Assembly: GCF_024713975.1 (NCBI RefSeq)
Contig: NC_091111.1
Span: forward strand, 18,697,501-18,761,500
DNA from: Paralichthys olivaceus
Lineage: Eukaryota > Chordata > Actinopteri > Pleuronectiformes > Paralichthyidae
Length of the DNA: 64,000 nt
Direction: 5' to 3'
Every line of letters starts with the position of its first letter. The first letter of the stretch is position 1. The translations under genes were made by a program, and so were the position numbers. This document shows, in pieces, positions 1 through 11,875 of this stretch. Under the pieces are notes generated by a model. The model was not told the DNA's origin, did no database searches, and was given only the letters and a program-made list of their open reading frames with translations.

Positions 1-87
1 GTGAATTTGCATCTCAGAGATTTATGACGGTTTATAAAGAAAGAGCTGAGCTTCACTACATTTCTCTTTATCCAAGATAAACCAACA

Positions 88-88
<1 letters not shown>

Positions 89-154
<66 letters not shown>
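89..154. repeat. (CA)n microsatellite
   Basis: About 33 perfect CA units, read directly. Confidence 0.97.
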
Positions 155-155
<1 letters not shown>

Positions 156-718
156 CTCACTGTGAACAAAGTGCTGAGTCAGGATGCTGCGTCACAGTCG
201 GTTTCTATCTTCTCATTCCTACATTTTAAATCAGATGTGCGTGGTCATAGGTCACAAGTCAAGGTTGCAGTGGCGAAACAGAACAAGGCTGAAACATGAT
301 ATCTGGAATATTTAGGGCGGTTGTCACTTTGACTCAAGGATAAATTAACTAGATTTCCCGGGGTGAAGGTCACTGTGACCTCATGAGTCCTGAAATAAAT
401 AGACTGCACCGGTTGCCACAATGAAAAAGTTGATGAGTGGACATCTTGTATCGGCCAATCGATCTTATTTATCGTAGCTATCTGCTGAACGCGATGCAAC
501 AACGAACACGCAACCACGTCATGTGATTGTGAATATATATCAGAAACTACGGTCCATCCAATGGTTGCACGGATGCTTCAGTCTGAACCACAGCGGTCGT
601 TTGAACGACCAGCTGAGTTCAAGGTGTGTTGAAATAAATATACCGTCCATCAATCGACAGAATACATATGAGTTCCAGCTCGGTGATTTTTCTGTGTTGT
701 TGTTTATGTGAATATCAG

Positions 719-783
719 AGGACGACAGACCAGGCCGACAGACCAGGCCGACAGACCAGGACGACAGACCAGGACGACAGACC
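719..783. repeat. 13-bp tandem repeat, 5 copies
   Basis: Five adjacent copies of a unit aggMcgacagacc (M = a or c), differing only at one position. Confidence 0.92.
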
Positions 784-1510
784 AGGCCAGGGCCTCGCTG
801 CCCAGAGCAGGAGAGAGGAGCTGCAGCCGGGGCTGAACGTGCAGGGCTCCCCCCTGTCACCCCCTGGAGCTCCAGACCTGACAGTGATAAATGAAACACT
901 GCAGCTAATGTCTGGCTAGGGGAGATTGGAGAGTGTACGCACACGCACACGCACACACACACACATACACACACACACACAGAAAAGATTGCCTCAACTG
1001 CACTGCAATTAAATCTCCAAAGTAACCTCCCCCCACCCGCTCCTCCTTCTCCTCCTCCTCTGTCTCCCTCTCTGATTGCCTGGTTTCTTCATCTTCCTCC
1101 TGCCCCCACCCCTCTCCTCCTTATCATCTTCCCTTTACATCTCTCTCCTCCACCCATATCTCTCCCTCCATTTACTTCTCTCCCCTCCTATCTGAGCCTC
1201 TCAATCAGCCGCTCTGATTGCCATCGTCATTTTTATTACGACCCATCATTACAACCATCAGAGTTATCCTTATTGTTCCGCTGCCGACAGCCTCCTGCAC
1301 TCGCCTCAAAACCTGCGTTTCACTGCAGAGTCGAAAAATACGCTGGTAGTCATTAAAAAAAAGCCACAGCCTGACATGACGTAAGAACGAAACCTTAAAT
1401 TCATTCCAGCTACACCAAACTGATATCATTTCCCTAAATGTGCCTGATTTTCTAGATTTATCCAGATCCAGACCTTGTTCCCTGTGAAATCAATGGAAAT
1501 GTCAAGAAAC

Positions 1511-1606
1511 CTGATCTGTATCTGCACCAAAGTTCAACAGGATGTTCCTTGAGCCATCCACTAAGTTTCATGGTGATCCGTCCAGTAGTTTCTGTGGAAC
1601 AGACGG
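1511..1606 (-). repeat. teleost dispersed repeat fragment (family A)
   Basis: Contains the block tttcatggtgatccgtccag followed by tagtttctgtg, which matches, from memory, a very common fish dispersed repeat (a 'gaggttatgttttcaccg...agcaggattac...ccatgaaatttggtgg' unit read in reverse). Related pieces occur at 8157-8245 and 35188-35262. The transposon class was not determined. Confidence 0.5.
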
Positions 1607-4600
1607 AGTAGAGCATATACCGATTGATGAATTAGACAAAAGAAACGAGAAAACAGGAAACAGGACGTCGTCTCTGGCGACATTTTCGGTGGATCAGCCA
1701 CAACGTTGAAACCAGTATATGTATATCATGTATACAATGAGTATATTTTTTTAAAGGACACAGTCACGATGAGAAAAACATTGTGTGAAATCCTCATTCT
1801 GCGTTTTTCTGGTCAGCGACGTGCATGTGCCGAATACTGTATGATAATATTGAATTACCATCTGCTTGATTGACAGATGTGTGTGTGTGTGTGTGTGTGT
1901 ATGTGTGTGTGTGATCCCCTGAGGGTTCTACTCGATCAATCACTCAGAGCCATTAGCAGTGAGACAGTGTGTGGTCGAGGCGGGGGTGCAGGAAATAGTA
2001 CTTAACGCACTTTGCACTTTAAAAAGATGGAGGACTGATTGGGCCCTTTCAGACATGGAATCTGTAAAAAACGTTGGGTACGTCTGTAGGTTCAAGTAAT
2101 GGCTTTCTGGCATCCACGCACACTTCTGAAAATACGTCCACTGTTGGCGGGGTGGGGGTGGGGGAATATAAGATCCTTCAAAAAGTAAAAATCTAAAATA
2201 AATCAGACACGAGCTCAGGGGATTGTCCCGACACAATCGTCCAAACTGCTGTTACCTGAGTGGATCACGCAGGAGGCAGGACGTGACGCATTCACCGGCA
2301 ATTCTCACCCAGAATTCTCAGATCTCGTCCTCGTTGGCTTCTTCTGCGTGTACCGCTCCTCTTTTTCATCCTGTCACACCCACTTCCTGTGAATCCTGAT
2401 ATTCCTGCTGTACTCTGCCGTGTATTCAGAGTCTCATGTGATGGTCGTGGTACATGGTCCATCTCAAGTCTTTGTTCGCTGTGTAAGATTCTTTTCCACC
2501 TGAATTTATCAGGAGTCTCGTTGGAGCCGCTTGGTTTAAACGTTAATGCTGAAGATCTGAGTGCCGACACAGTTAAACTCTCAGCCTCTGTTCCCCTCCA
2601 TCTTTTCATCTCCATCCTTTCTCTATAGTTCCTCCGAATCTGTGATGCCCGTCACGTCCCCCCCGTCAAGGTTATCAGACCATGGTGTAAACAACAAAGG
2701 GCCCTGCTTGATGGAATCGCACAAAAACACACTTTCATTCACTCACTCATTCGTTCACTGGCATCCCTCTGTGTTGTCAAGGAAACAGCTGTGACAAAAG
2801 GTAGCTGGATAGAGAAAGAGTGCCCGTCTGGACATGATGTCCCTGCACAGTCACTTTACAAGACGTGTGATGGACAAGCAGATACACAGCCTCACCTGGA
2901 TTCACCTGATCCGTGCATCTGATACTGGACACCAGAATATTACACCATGATGTGATTGTTGCTCAAATACTGGTGTTGGATGATGAGGTATGGCTGACGA
3001 TTGGTATTTTCCAATATGGATTATGATGATACCGATATATAAGGGAGTAAAACATTTCCAATATCAATATTTTGGCCAACATATATATATATATATATAT
3101 TTTCAAAATTGGCAACGAAGCCAAATTTTTATGATCAAACCGTTAATATCGAAATGACACGTTCTGCCACAGCAAGCTGCGATAGTAATGATTTACACCT
3201 GCTCATTAAGAGACTTGAACACAACAGCTGCTGTACGTCTGAACACATCTGCAGTAACTGGTGATGAGGATGACATTAACTTCTTCATTAGCTTCATTAG
3301 GAGTTTTTGGGGCGTTTTTTTTTTTTTATACCTGAGAGTCTGAACCAGGCTTCATGTGTTTGTTCATCACCTACGCTTCTCGATTGGTTCATGGACGCTT
3401 TGACATGTTGTCAGTTGTCAAGAAAATGGTATTATAGTATTACTACCAGCAAAATGAACGTCTGAAGATCCAGACCAATTAATGTGTGGAAGTAGAAAAT
3501 GACTTGGCTACCGGCCTGACCCTGAACAACGACAGTAGAGTTGTAGAGTTTTGTGGGTAGGTCGAGAGCGAACAGACCAATCAGAACTCTTGTTACTTCT
3601 CTGTGAGTTGCGTCCGAATCATTTTGTTCACTGGCTTAAAAAGTGTAGAGAGGAGGATTAATAAGCTCTTTAAAGAATCAATATCAGACTCTGGAAGGTT
3701 TTTCACTGAACTGATGATTTAAAAACAATCATCTATCATTTGAAGACAATCAGTTACAGTGAATTATAACTGCAGCCCTTAATGAAACCAAATCAAATGT
3801 TTAAACTTAAATGTGAATGACTTGTGCTACTACCTGTGTGTCCAAAGTCAGATCTGAGCTCGTTGGATATCAAATGTTATTTATGAGGCGAGCATCTATG
3901 ATTTTCAATCGAAAGAGTCAAACTTTCAAAGTCCACAACAGAATGTGTGAGGACTGAAATCTTCTTAATAGACCTTGAGCTGAATTTATTTCACCTGCTA
4001 CCCTTTCCATGTTCAAGAATCTCATCCATCCCCCTGCGTGTATAGTTCTGAATCTAAAATCCAAAGGTCGCAGTTCAAAAGTAAAACCAAGTCCACAGCA
4101 TAATTAACGACCTAATATAGGCAATAGGTTTTTTCCAGGCGTCTGGCCTCGCTGGCCTGCTTCGTAACCTTTGGTTTCATCTTGTCCAGGAACAAGTCGC
4201 ACGTCTTAACCAGGGCACTTGAACACAAATACAGAATGTTTCGAACAAATACAGACTGTTCCAACAAGCATTGAATGACAGACCTCTTGCTCGGCATGTG
4301 GTTGGCCTTCCTCTGGCTACAAGTGGACTCGAAGTCAAAGATCCGTCCTCGTCCAGTTCACGGATGTCGTTTGGGTCTCAAAAAACTGTAATTCAATCAT
4401 TTCTTCCACTAAAATTAAAGGTCAGCTTATGAGAAATTGCGGCCACGTTACACAAAATTCAATCGCTCCATTGTGGAATTTGATGTAAAATAGGAAAAAA
4501 ACGCTGGTTTTGTTTCCTTTTTTTTTCTCCGGATCCCTTTCAGAAGCAGAGTTTTCGATCCGTTGGAAGTACTTTTCCTTCTTTCGTCTTTTCGGAGACG

Positions 4601-5229
4601 AGGCGGAGCTCGTCCCCATCCACCACCACTGCAACTGTGTTTGGACATTTCTTGATTTCCTCTGGCGCTGCAGCCCTGAGCCAGACAGACAAAGGAGGGG
4701 ACGCCCTGCCAAGTCTCTGCACTCCAGGCACAGCTTTTTCCTGTCCTCTGTGCTTCTTTCTTCGTCTCTCTCGATTGTGGCAGCGATCCCGGGAAGCACT
4801 GGCGACGCTCCAGCATGTCTGCCAGTCCGTCTCAACCCTTGCATCCATCCCGATCGTCCTTCCGCAATGGACCCCCGCCCTCCTAACCCCTCCACACCCC
4901 CACTCCTCTCCAGCCTCATCCAAACTATATCGAAAACAAGCCTTTGATCGAAACTCGACATCTCACTTTTTCCTTTGTCTGTTTCTTTAACACGGAACCA
5001 ACGAGTCACTGTTTGTTTTAGTCATCTTTGTCTTTATAATGTTAAAGGGCAGCAAGTGTGTGTGTGTGTGTGTGTGTGAGTGTGTGTGTGTGATGCTCAG
5101 TGCCAGTGCAGATCTATTCATCGAGTGCCAGGACTCAGCAGCCTCACTTGTAGTGAAGAGGGTCCAGGTTGGTGCCAACTGTCCTGACTGCCAACTGAGT
5201 ACTGCTCTGTGTGTTTACACGTAAAAAAT

Positions 5230-5239
<10 letters not shown>

Positions 5240-5272
<33 letters not shown>
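5240..5272. repeat. (CA)n microsatellite
   Basis: About 16 CA units after a short (CT)n run. Confidence 0.9.
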
Positions 5273-5273
<1 letters not shown>

Positions 5274-5339
5274 CTGACAGAATAAAACAAATGTTTAAAT
5301 CTTTAGTTTGATGTGTTTTCTGATCAACTTGGGATAAGA

Positions 5340-5745
5340 GCAGCCTCCTGTACTATCAGGAGTTTTATATTTGTGTTGTTGTAGTACCATCAGGAGGCTG
5401 CTGTAGTTGTATGAGTATTGTTGTAGTACCATCAGGAGGCTGCTGTAGTTGTATGAGTATTGTTGTAGTACCATCAGGAGGCTGCTGTAGTTGTATGAGT
5501 ATTGTTGTAGTACCATCAAGAGGCTGCTGTAGTTGTATGAGTATTGTTGTAGTACTATCAGATGGCTGCTGTAGTTGTATGAGTATTGTATTACTATTAT
5601 CAGGAGGCAGCTGTAGTTTTATATGAGTATTGTTGAAGTACTTTCAGGAGGCTGCTGTAGTTTTATGAGTATTGTTGAAGTACTTTCAGGAGGCTGCTGT
5701 AGTTTTATATTTGTGTTGTTGTAGTACTTTCAGGAGGTTACTGTA
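5340..5745. repeat. 42-bp minisatellite
   Basis: A 42-bp unit beginning gttgtagtaccatcaggagg is repeated almost perfectly at 5378, 5420, 5462, 5504 and 5546, flanked by diverged copies to about 5745. Because 42 is a multiple of three, both strands show repeated open frames that are not genes. Confidence 0.95.
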
Positions 5746-5979
5746 GTTTGTAGTAGTTAAATGTGAAGTAGTTGAAAGTAGTTTTCATCAGATCACACGT
5801 GTCACATGACAGACACATGTACATGTATGATGTGAAGTGTCTACATGTAGACAGGGGTACACACGTGCAGTGGGGACAGGTGCAGTGACGTCATGTTCTC
5901 TGGAGAACCCTGAGGTTCTAAAGAATCTGTGTTAAACCTGAAGAAGAACCAGTTTCTGACTCCGGAAGAATCTGACGCA

Positions 5980-6260
5980 GGAAACAGACTCACTGAACCG
6001 AGCGGCTGCAGCCGAGGGGCCGCTGCTGCAGGAGCTAACGTGCTAAAGCTAACGGCGCCCGGCGGAGCTTCTTACCGGAGACTTCGATGGTGTCGGTCCG
6101 CCCGGGCAGCGCTGTCTCCGGGGTGGGCAGCTGTGTTTTGGAGGCCATCTCTCCCATTCGACCGTTCGCCAGGTGACGCCAGATCATCCGCAGCCTGGAG
6201 GAGGAGGAGACCATCGAACCCGCGGCGCAGCTCCGCCTAGCTTAGCATCGTTAGCTAACC
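5980..6260. promoter_or_regulatory. CpG-rich region at msra 5' end
   Basis: Locally dense CG dinucleotides around the first coding exon of msra, in otherwise AT-leaning sequence. Probably the promoter and 5' UTR of msra. No core promoter motif was identified. Confidence 0.5.
6076..6214 (-). CDS. msra: msra, first coding exon (partial gene)
   Basis: This is the N-terminal exon of peptide methionine-(S)-S-oxide reductase, the enzyme that reduces S-epimers of oxidised methionine in mitochondria and cytosol. Reading from the ATG at 6214 gives 46 codons plus one base. The end of the exon encodes PTPETALPGRTDTIEVS, the conserved stretch that precedes AKHxVNGNRT in vertebrate MsrA. It ends at a good donor (gtaag) in phase 1, as needed to continue with Ala-Lys-His. 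The first 20 residues (MVSSSSRLRMIWRHLANGR...) are rich in Arg/Ser with no acidic residue, as in a mitochondrial presequence. In-frame ATGs at 6187, 6157 and 6148 could give shorter, cytosolic forms. No exon with the catalytic GCFWGAE motif was found between 1 and 6075, so the rest of the gene lies left of the window. Assignment rests on one short exon plus synteny with mir-124. Confidence 0.82.
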
Positions 6261-6307
6261 CGGACACTGGGCTCGTGTTGTTGTGTCACAAGTTACACAA
6301 CGATGTT

Positions 6308-6380
6308 ACACAACCGAGAACAGAACAACACAACCGAGAACAGAACAACACAACCGAGAACTAAACAACACAACCGAACA
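6308..6380. repeat. 22-bp tandem repeat, about 3 copies
   Basis: The unit acacaaccgagaacagaacaac repeats at 6308, 6330 and 6352 (the last with one change), just upstream of msra. Confidence 0.9.
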
Positions 6381-8830
6381 TGTAACAGAGAAATGAGCCA
6401 CGCGTCAATGATAAACCTGCATTTCACTGTTAGCTCTGTTTACCCCGAGGAACCATAAACTCATATTTAACTGGTTTCTTCATCGACTAATCAACACCTC
6501 ACCTCCGCCGAATGAACCAGAACATCTTTTTACTCCTCACTGAAGAAGATTCATCCTCTTTGGAGACATCGTTTTACAGCAGGAAGGGAAATAAAACTAA
6601 ATTGTTAATTTTCTCAATGGGGTTCGGTTTTTGCTGCAGGCCACTCCAGCAGTGATGCTGCAAAAGTTTTATACATTCATAAATTATTCAATAACGAGTT
6701 TTTATTTATGATTTTAATTTGTAGAAAGTGCAGCAAATAAGACAGAGTACATCAACTTTCATACAACAGTGGATCCGTGTTTTATTCCTGTGTGAAGTGA
6801 TGACAAGCTGTTTCCATGTTAAAGTCTTATAAACTTTATTAATCTGACTTTATTGGTCACTTGTTACTGCAGCAGATAGAAGAGGGGACACACACGACAA
6901 CATGTGAAAGTATAAATAAGAATAAAATCTTAGAAATACAGGGAATGTGTACAAGATGTACTTGTTTTACTACACACAGAATATTACTGATAGAGAAACG
7001 TCTCGAGGTTCTTCTTCCCGGTGTCTACAATTAAAAACATGTATGCATTTAAAACACACTTCTAAAAATATATACTAATGAACAATAGAGATAAATGAAG
7101 GAGCTGAACTCTACAACTTTTCATTCTGCACATGTTTTTATTTGTATCTGTGGACGTGGGACAAAGTATAAAAGTCATTAAAACACTCAGAACACATTCA
7201 TCTTTTTTAATGTGGAACATTTCTGATTTCTTTCCTCTTCGTTTCTCTCTTGTTCTAAAGATGGTTCGTCTGATCTACAAGCACAATCATTTCATCGGAG
7301 TCAGATCGAGGCTCTGGACTGCGAAGCCCCTGAAATGATTTCAGTCTGATCACCAGAACCAGACCGTTGCATCATCATCTTGTGTTTTCAATTATCTGTG
7401 ATGCATCAAGACGCTCAAAATATTTCACAACCTCCAGACGGACTGTGAAATAAAGTGGTGTGAACTGAGAAAGAGAGAAAACAAACAGAGTCTTGAGTCG
7501 TTATGTCTCAACTTGGGAATTTGTCAACGTGTTTGAAGCAAGCGACACCAGGTTCTTCCTGTTTGTCCAGTTTTACAGATGAAATGAATTTTATCGACGA
7601 AAAAATATTCACACAGGTTGTGGAAACGTCACTTTTGGAGCCAAATGACAAATAGATTCACCATCTTCACAATAAAATATATATAATATATATAAATTCA
7701 CATTACAAGGTTGACAAATTGAAAAACTGCTCAGATCATCTACTTGTATTCTGCACTTTAGATTCCAGTAAAACTCATATTGGAGAAAACAAGATTGAAT
7801 TTGAAGCCACTGATTGTTTCTTGGTCTGTGAGCGGAGAACAGCCTCCATCGTGCTACTGGTTCCCAGTGCGCTGGGTGGGTGGGGGGAGGAGGGAACAGA
7901 TGACGAGCCATATGGAAGAGCCTGTGAGGAACACTGCTCATGTTGGAATATATATATATATATTATAAAAATATATTAAATTAAATGTTTACATAAAAAG
8001 AAGGTGTTGCACAGGATCTTACAAAGTCTTGAATATGTGGAAATATTACATCTTAAAGGTGCAAATCATGTTCACAGATGAGGTCACGTAAGTTTTCTTC
8101 ACGTTATGAAGCAAACGACAAATAATCGCGATCACCCTCCCCCGATCTAGAGCCGCAGCAAAATTGAATGGGTTCTTCTCTGACCTGTAACAAATGTTAC
8201 CACCAAGGTTTGTGGAAATCTATCCAGTGGTTTTTGTGTGATTGAAAACATAACGTCATCGGTGCAAGTTACAACTGTTGCAGTATAATGGTAATAAATA
8301 TCAATATGATGCTAATGATGCTAATGATGCTAACCACATGAGGGGGTTTAACACACGATCGATCAGAAGTTCATGACTACGTTGTTCTCACAAAAAACAG
8401 TTTTTAAACTTGATCAGAGAAAAAAATAATGACACAGCTATCGTGATAATTATACATTTCAATAAAATACAACTTTATTAATGAAGTACAGATTCATAGA
8501 AGAACACAAAGCAAGACACAAACTGAAACTGAAACAATTAAAGAGTTGTTCAGTTGTGTTGAGCTAAAAGTTTCTTTAAAAATATTACATTTCTTCAAGA
8601 ACGCGAGAGATTACAACAAATCAGTCAATTAATTAATCAACCAGTTCTTATGCAGAAAGGCAATTAAGAGTTATATATATGACCCAGGCCTACAGGTCTA
8701 GTTATTCCATTTGATTATATAAGTGTGGTTTGAATATTTGTGATTAAAGCCCATTGTTTTTTAAGATTATATTTCATATTGTGGTTTTCTTTAAATCGCG
8801 CTCAGCGTTTTTAATTATCTGACGTGTCTT
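6381..8830. other. intergenic, no gene recognised
   Basis: AT-rich sequence between msra and the CpG-rich block at 8.9-9.5 kb. It has short open frames only, none resembling a known protein, and a family A repeat piece at 8157-8245. Confidence 0.6.
8157..8245 (-). repeat. teleost dispersed repeat fragment (family A)
   Basis: Contains aaaattgaatgggttcttc and gtggaaatctatccagtgg, the same recurring blocks as the piece at 1511-1606, in the same orientation. Confidence 0.5.
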
Positions 8831-8839
8831 TGATTGAAA

Positions 8840-9466
8840 CATGAACGAGGAGCAGATGAACTGGGCCTGTTCTGATGCGGATGCTCTTCTCCTTCTTCTT
8901 CTATTTCCTGCCTCCATCCTCAGAGAAGGAGAGAGGGATGAGGAGCAGAGGGAGGACAGAGCTGGATGTGAAGAGCCTGGCTCCCTCTCTTTGGACCTCC
9001 CCCTCTCTCCTCTCTCCATCTGACTGCGCCCAGCTTCTCTCCCTCCATCCCGTCACGCAGACACTGTTTCCTCCTCCTGCGCAAACAAAACCTCACATTT
9101 GTGCGTCTGGATGCTGCTTTTCCTCCGCTTCTCTTCTGGCTTTGGACTACTTGTGCTCTAAGAGAAGAAATATTCAAGCAGGTTTTTCAGGTCGGCTGCA
9201 GGAGAAGGACGAATCCACCGCCGCATTTCCCCGCAACATCCCTCCTCCCGCATCCTCCGCATCCTCAGCATCCTCAGCATCCCTGCGTCCAGAGGGGCGC
9301 ACCGCGGACCGGGCTGCGCACGCCGGTCAAGGGCGCCTGAAAGCGGACACACTGACTCCTCCTGCATCGGTGCATTTCACGGAGGGTTCCTCTGAGTCTG
9401 TGCTCCTGCTGATGGTAAAAAAAACAAACACACCTGCGCCATTTGTCCTGCAGCCGCCGCTGGAAG
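8840..9466 (+). ncRNA. candidate 5' exon of the mir-124 host transcript
   Basis: A CpG-rich block about 2 kb upstream of the mir-124 hairpin, on the same strand and divergent from msra. It ends at a possible donor (ggaag|gtattg at 9466/9467). A 215-codon open frame crosses it, but its translation is low-complexity Ser/Pro/Leu-rich and resembles no protein I know. In mammals the miR-124-1 precursor comes from a noncoding host RNA beside MSRA, so a noncoding first exon or promoter is the best reading. The boundaries are approximate and transcription is inferred. Confidence 0.35.
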
Positions 9467-9661
9467 GTATTGTTGTTCGGTTTTCACGCGCATCTCTGCA
9501 GCGTTCATTGGTTTTCGGTTGATTTAAAGATCAGGTGCGTTTTATTTTTCTAATCCTCCAGCTGCTTTTACGACACTTTCACTTTTCATTTCTCTTGCGC
9601 TCATTCTGCAAAATCCGCAGTGCTGTCGAGCCTCTTGTCTTTTTTTTCCTCCTCTGAAATA

Positions 9662-9662
<1 letters not shown>

Positions 9663-9717
<55 letters not shown>
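9663..9717. repeat. (CA)n microsatellite
   Basis: About 27 CA units. Confidence 0.95.
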
Positions 9718-9719
<2 letters not shown>

Positions 9720-9918
9720 CCAAATCCCATTACAAACACATTAATACCATCTGCAATCATTCACTACAATGTCCCTGCATGATGCATTGTAGTGTTTTAA
9801 TTGAAAACATCACATTTATTTATTATATTGTGTTATGTGTGGGTCTGCAGATCTATTCATCCGGTTGCATTTGAGTCATTTGTGTTGGTGTTAGGCTGTA
9901 GATTGTTTTAGTTGAATG

Positions 9919-10236
9919 CACACACACATTCTTGTACCTCTATTTCAAGGAGGACGCTCATTGGCGACCCCGTAACCGAATCTAAACCAGCGCAGCTAAA
10001 AACCGAACCCAAACCTAAACCAGCAGAAATACCGAACCCTAACTGAAGCGTAACTCAACCTTAATCTAACCCTGAAATCAAGTGTCAACCCTCAGACGGA
10101 CCTTTAGTAAAAGTGAGGACCAGCGAATATGTCCTCACTTACCCAAAATGTCCTCACTGCAGCGTTTGTCAAAAGGGTCCTCACAAAGATATAAGTGCAA
10201 GTACACACTCTCATGCACACACACACACACACACAC
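9919..10236 (+). repeat. teleost dispersed repeat with GTCCTCAC motifs
   Basis: The order of parts is a CA run plus attcttgtacctctatttc; an AACCCTAA-like degenerate core (9970-10075); tgtcctcact repeated at 10130 and 10150; gtcctcacaaagatataagt; then a terminal (CA)n. From memory this layout is a widespread fish interspersed repeat. The telomere-like core is part of that element and is not a telomere relic. Confidence 0.6.
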
Positions 10237-10239
10237 ATG

Positions 10240-10640
10240 CATGCATGCCCGACCCCCACAAAGGCAGCCGCCCCTCCCCTCCGCGTTTTAGCCGACATGA
10301 GCTATCTGGGTCATTAGCATTTCTGCGGTTAATGAGGCTGCAGATGGGTCCTTCTCCTCTGCCGGAGAGCCGTTGAGCAGCGCAGATGCTGCCGCTGCTC
10401 CATCTGCACAAACGAGAACAGGGAGGTAAAATAGCCTGCAGTACATGTCATGGTTTCTTTGGGTGGGTGGGGGTGGGGGGTGGGGGGGGGGGGGGGTTGA
10501 CAGGATTGTGTACTCATGTGGGCTGAGGAGTAAAATCATGGAGCAGCAGCATCTTCCTCCTGCAGCTGTGGCTCATTAATGCAGGATAAGAAAACGTGCA
10601 TCATCTTCCTGCTGCTGCTGAATAATGGAGGATGAAGCTT
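10240..10640. promoter_or_regulatory. candidate conserved noncoding element upstream of mir-124
   Basis: A non-repetitive stretch between two repeats, with ATTA/TAAT homeodomain-type cores (ggtcattagcatttc, ctcattaatgcagg), CAGCTG E-boxes and short palindromic CAGC/GCTG patches, interrupted by a G-rich run near 10460-10497. The composition resembles neural enhancers, but conservation cannot be tested here. Confidence 0.3.
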
Positions 10641-11531
10641 TAACGGTTCCGCAGTGCCGCTTCAAGGAACACACCGGGACTCCTCCGTGTATCTGCACGA
10701 TTGAAACAGGCCAGTGTGTGTTAACGTTCATATTTCAGGTCTTTTTTTTTTTTTTAAACGAGCTTTTCTCCCAGGGAGCCGTCTCTGGTTTGGAGGAAAG
10801 CGTGAAAATATTTCGAACACACAAAATGATGGATTGTTGAATGTTTAACTCGATCTCCAGACTTGGGAACATGTGAATGCAGCAATTTCACAAAATCAAA
10901 TCCTCTCTCAACTGTGAAAGGAAATCTCACGTTGACGATATTTTGTTTTTCAGGCGTCAAAAAAGACAAAACAAAGGCTGGAACGTGCAGCTTCAAATCT
11001 CTGTACGTGTGTTTTCATACCTGAGCGAGAAGCCGGGAGTCGTGTTCATGGTTCAAAGATTTCTGGGTAAAACACGAACAAAGTGCAGCTGCGGTTGTTC
11101 TACTTTTACTCAGTGTATATAATGAAATATAGAGTCAATATGGTTGATAACTTAAATAACCAGGTTAACGTACACAGCATGCAGCCTTTTGTATGGAGGT
11201 CAGCAGGATATCACACACACACACACACACACACACTAAAAGGAAATGCTGTAATCACCAAATATACCGTCGTCATCAGTAATCTAGATATTTATGTCTG
11301 ACTCCACCTGCTCCGTCTGCAGGAGACATTTCCAGGCTCAACACAGTGACACTTGTTCTTTATGTCTCTGTGCAGAATCGATGAAATGTGTTTGAAAGGT
11401 TCCAGCGACTCGATTTTCCAGATTCATGCGAAGGTCGAGAAGCTCTAATGGGACGAAGTCGGACAGAAGGGTGGAGGGGGTAAAAGAAAAAGTGGAAAAT
11501 GATGACGGAGAACAAACGTGAGGAACGAGTG

Positions 11532-11615
11532 GGTCGTCTCTCCTCGTGTTCACAGCGGACCTTGATTTAAATGTCCAAACAATTAAGGCACGCGGTGAAT
11601 GCCAAGAGAACGACC
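11532..11615 (+). ncRNA. mir124: mir-124 precursor hairpin
   Basis: The 3' arm contains the complete miR-124-3p sequence (TAAGGCACGCGGTGAATGCC, 11584-11603) and the 5' arm contains miR-124-5p (CGTGTTCACAGCGGACCTTGAT trimmed to 11545-11566). The loop between them, including TTTAAATGTCC, is almost identical to vertebrate mir-124-1. Outer stem bases 11532-11537 (GGTCGT) pair with 11610-11615 (ACGACC). miR-124 is a neuronal microRNA that represses non-neuronal transcripts. Mature and loop sequence identity make this essentially certain. Its position divergent from msra matches the mammalian MIR124-1 locus. Confidence 0.98.
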
Positions 11616-11875
11616 GAATATCAACAGAGAGCGTTCAGGTGAAGAAATCACAAAACCATAGAAACACGCCTGTCGGACGAAAGACACCGAGAACATACGT
11701 GTTTTTCTGAATCGTCAACACGGCCGCTCTGGACAAACGTGACGGATTTCTGAGCCGTTATAAAGTTGAAGCCGATGAGAAACCAGACGTTGCAGTACCA
11801 TCAGTGGCCACTAGATGTTACTGGGTTAAAGAGGTGATTTAGCTTGATTGGCAGGTGTGTCGGCCAATCGGCGTC

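Larger units (their letters stand above)
1..6075 (-). other. presumed msra intron 1, no coding exon seen
   Basis: Sequence downstream of msra exon 1 on its strand. It holds microsatellites, a 13-bp and a 42-bp tandem repeat and one copy of a teleost dispersed repeat. Several overlapping open frames at 4422-5010 occur on both strands in a locally GC-richer stretch. None resembles a known protein and they overlap each other, so I do not call a gene. Confidence 0.5.

Noticed and set aside
4422..5009. Several overlapping open frames of 117-195 codons on both strands
   Set aside because: They overlap mutually in a stop-poor GC-richer stretch, and none has a recognisable domain or splice context.
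7132..7338. 68-codon plus-strand frame upstream of msra
   Set aside because: Short, no similarity to a known protein, and no supporting exon or promoter context.
8875..9522. 215-codon plus-strand open frame
   Set aside because: Low-complexity translation in CpG-rich sequence upstream of mir-124; better explained as a noncoding 5' exon or promoter.
9970..10090. Interstitial telomeric repeat
   Set aside because: The AACCCTAA-like units are degenerate and embedded in a recognisable dispersed fish repeat.
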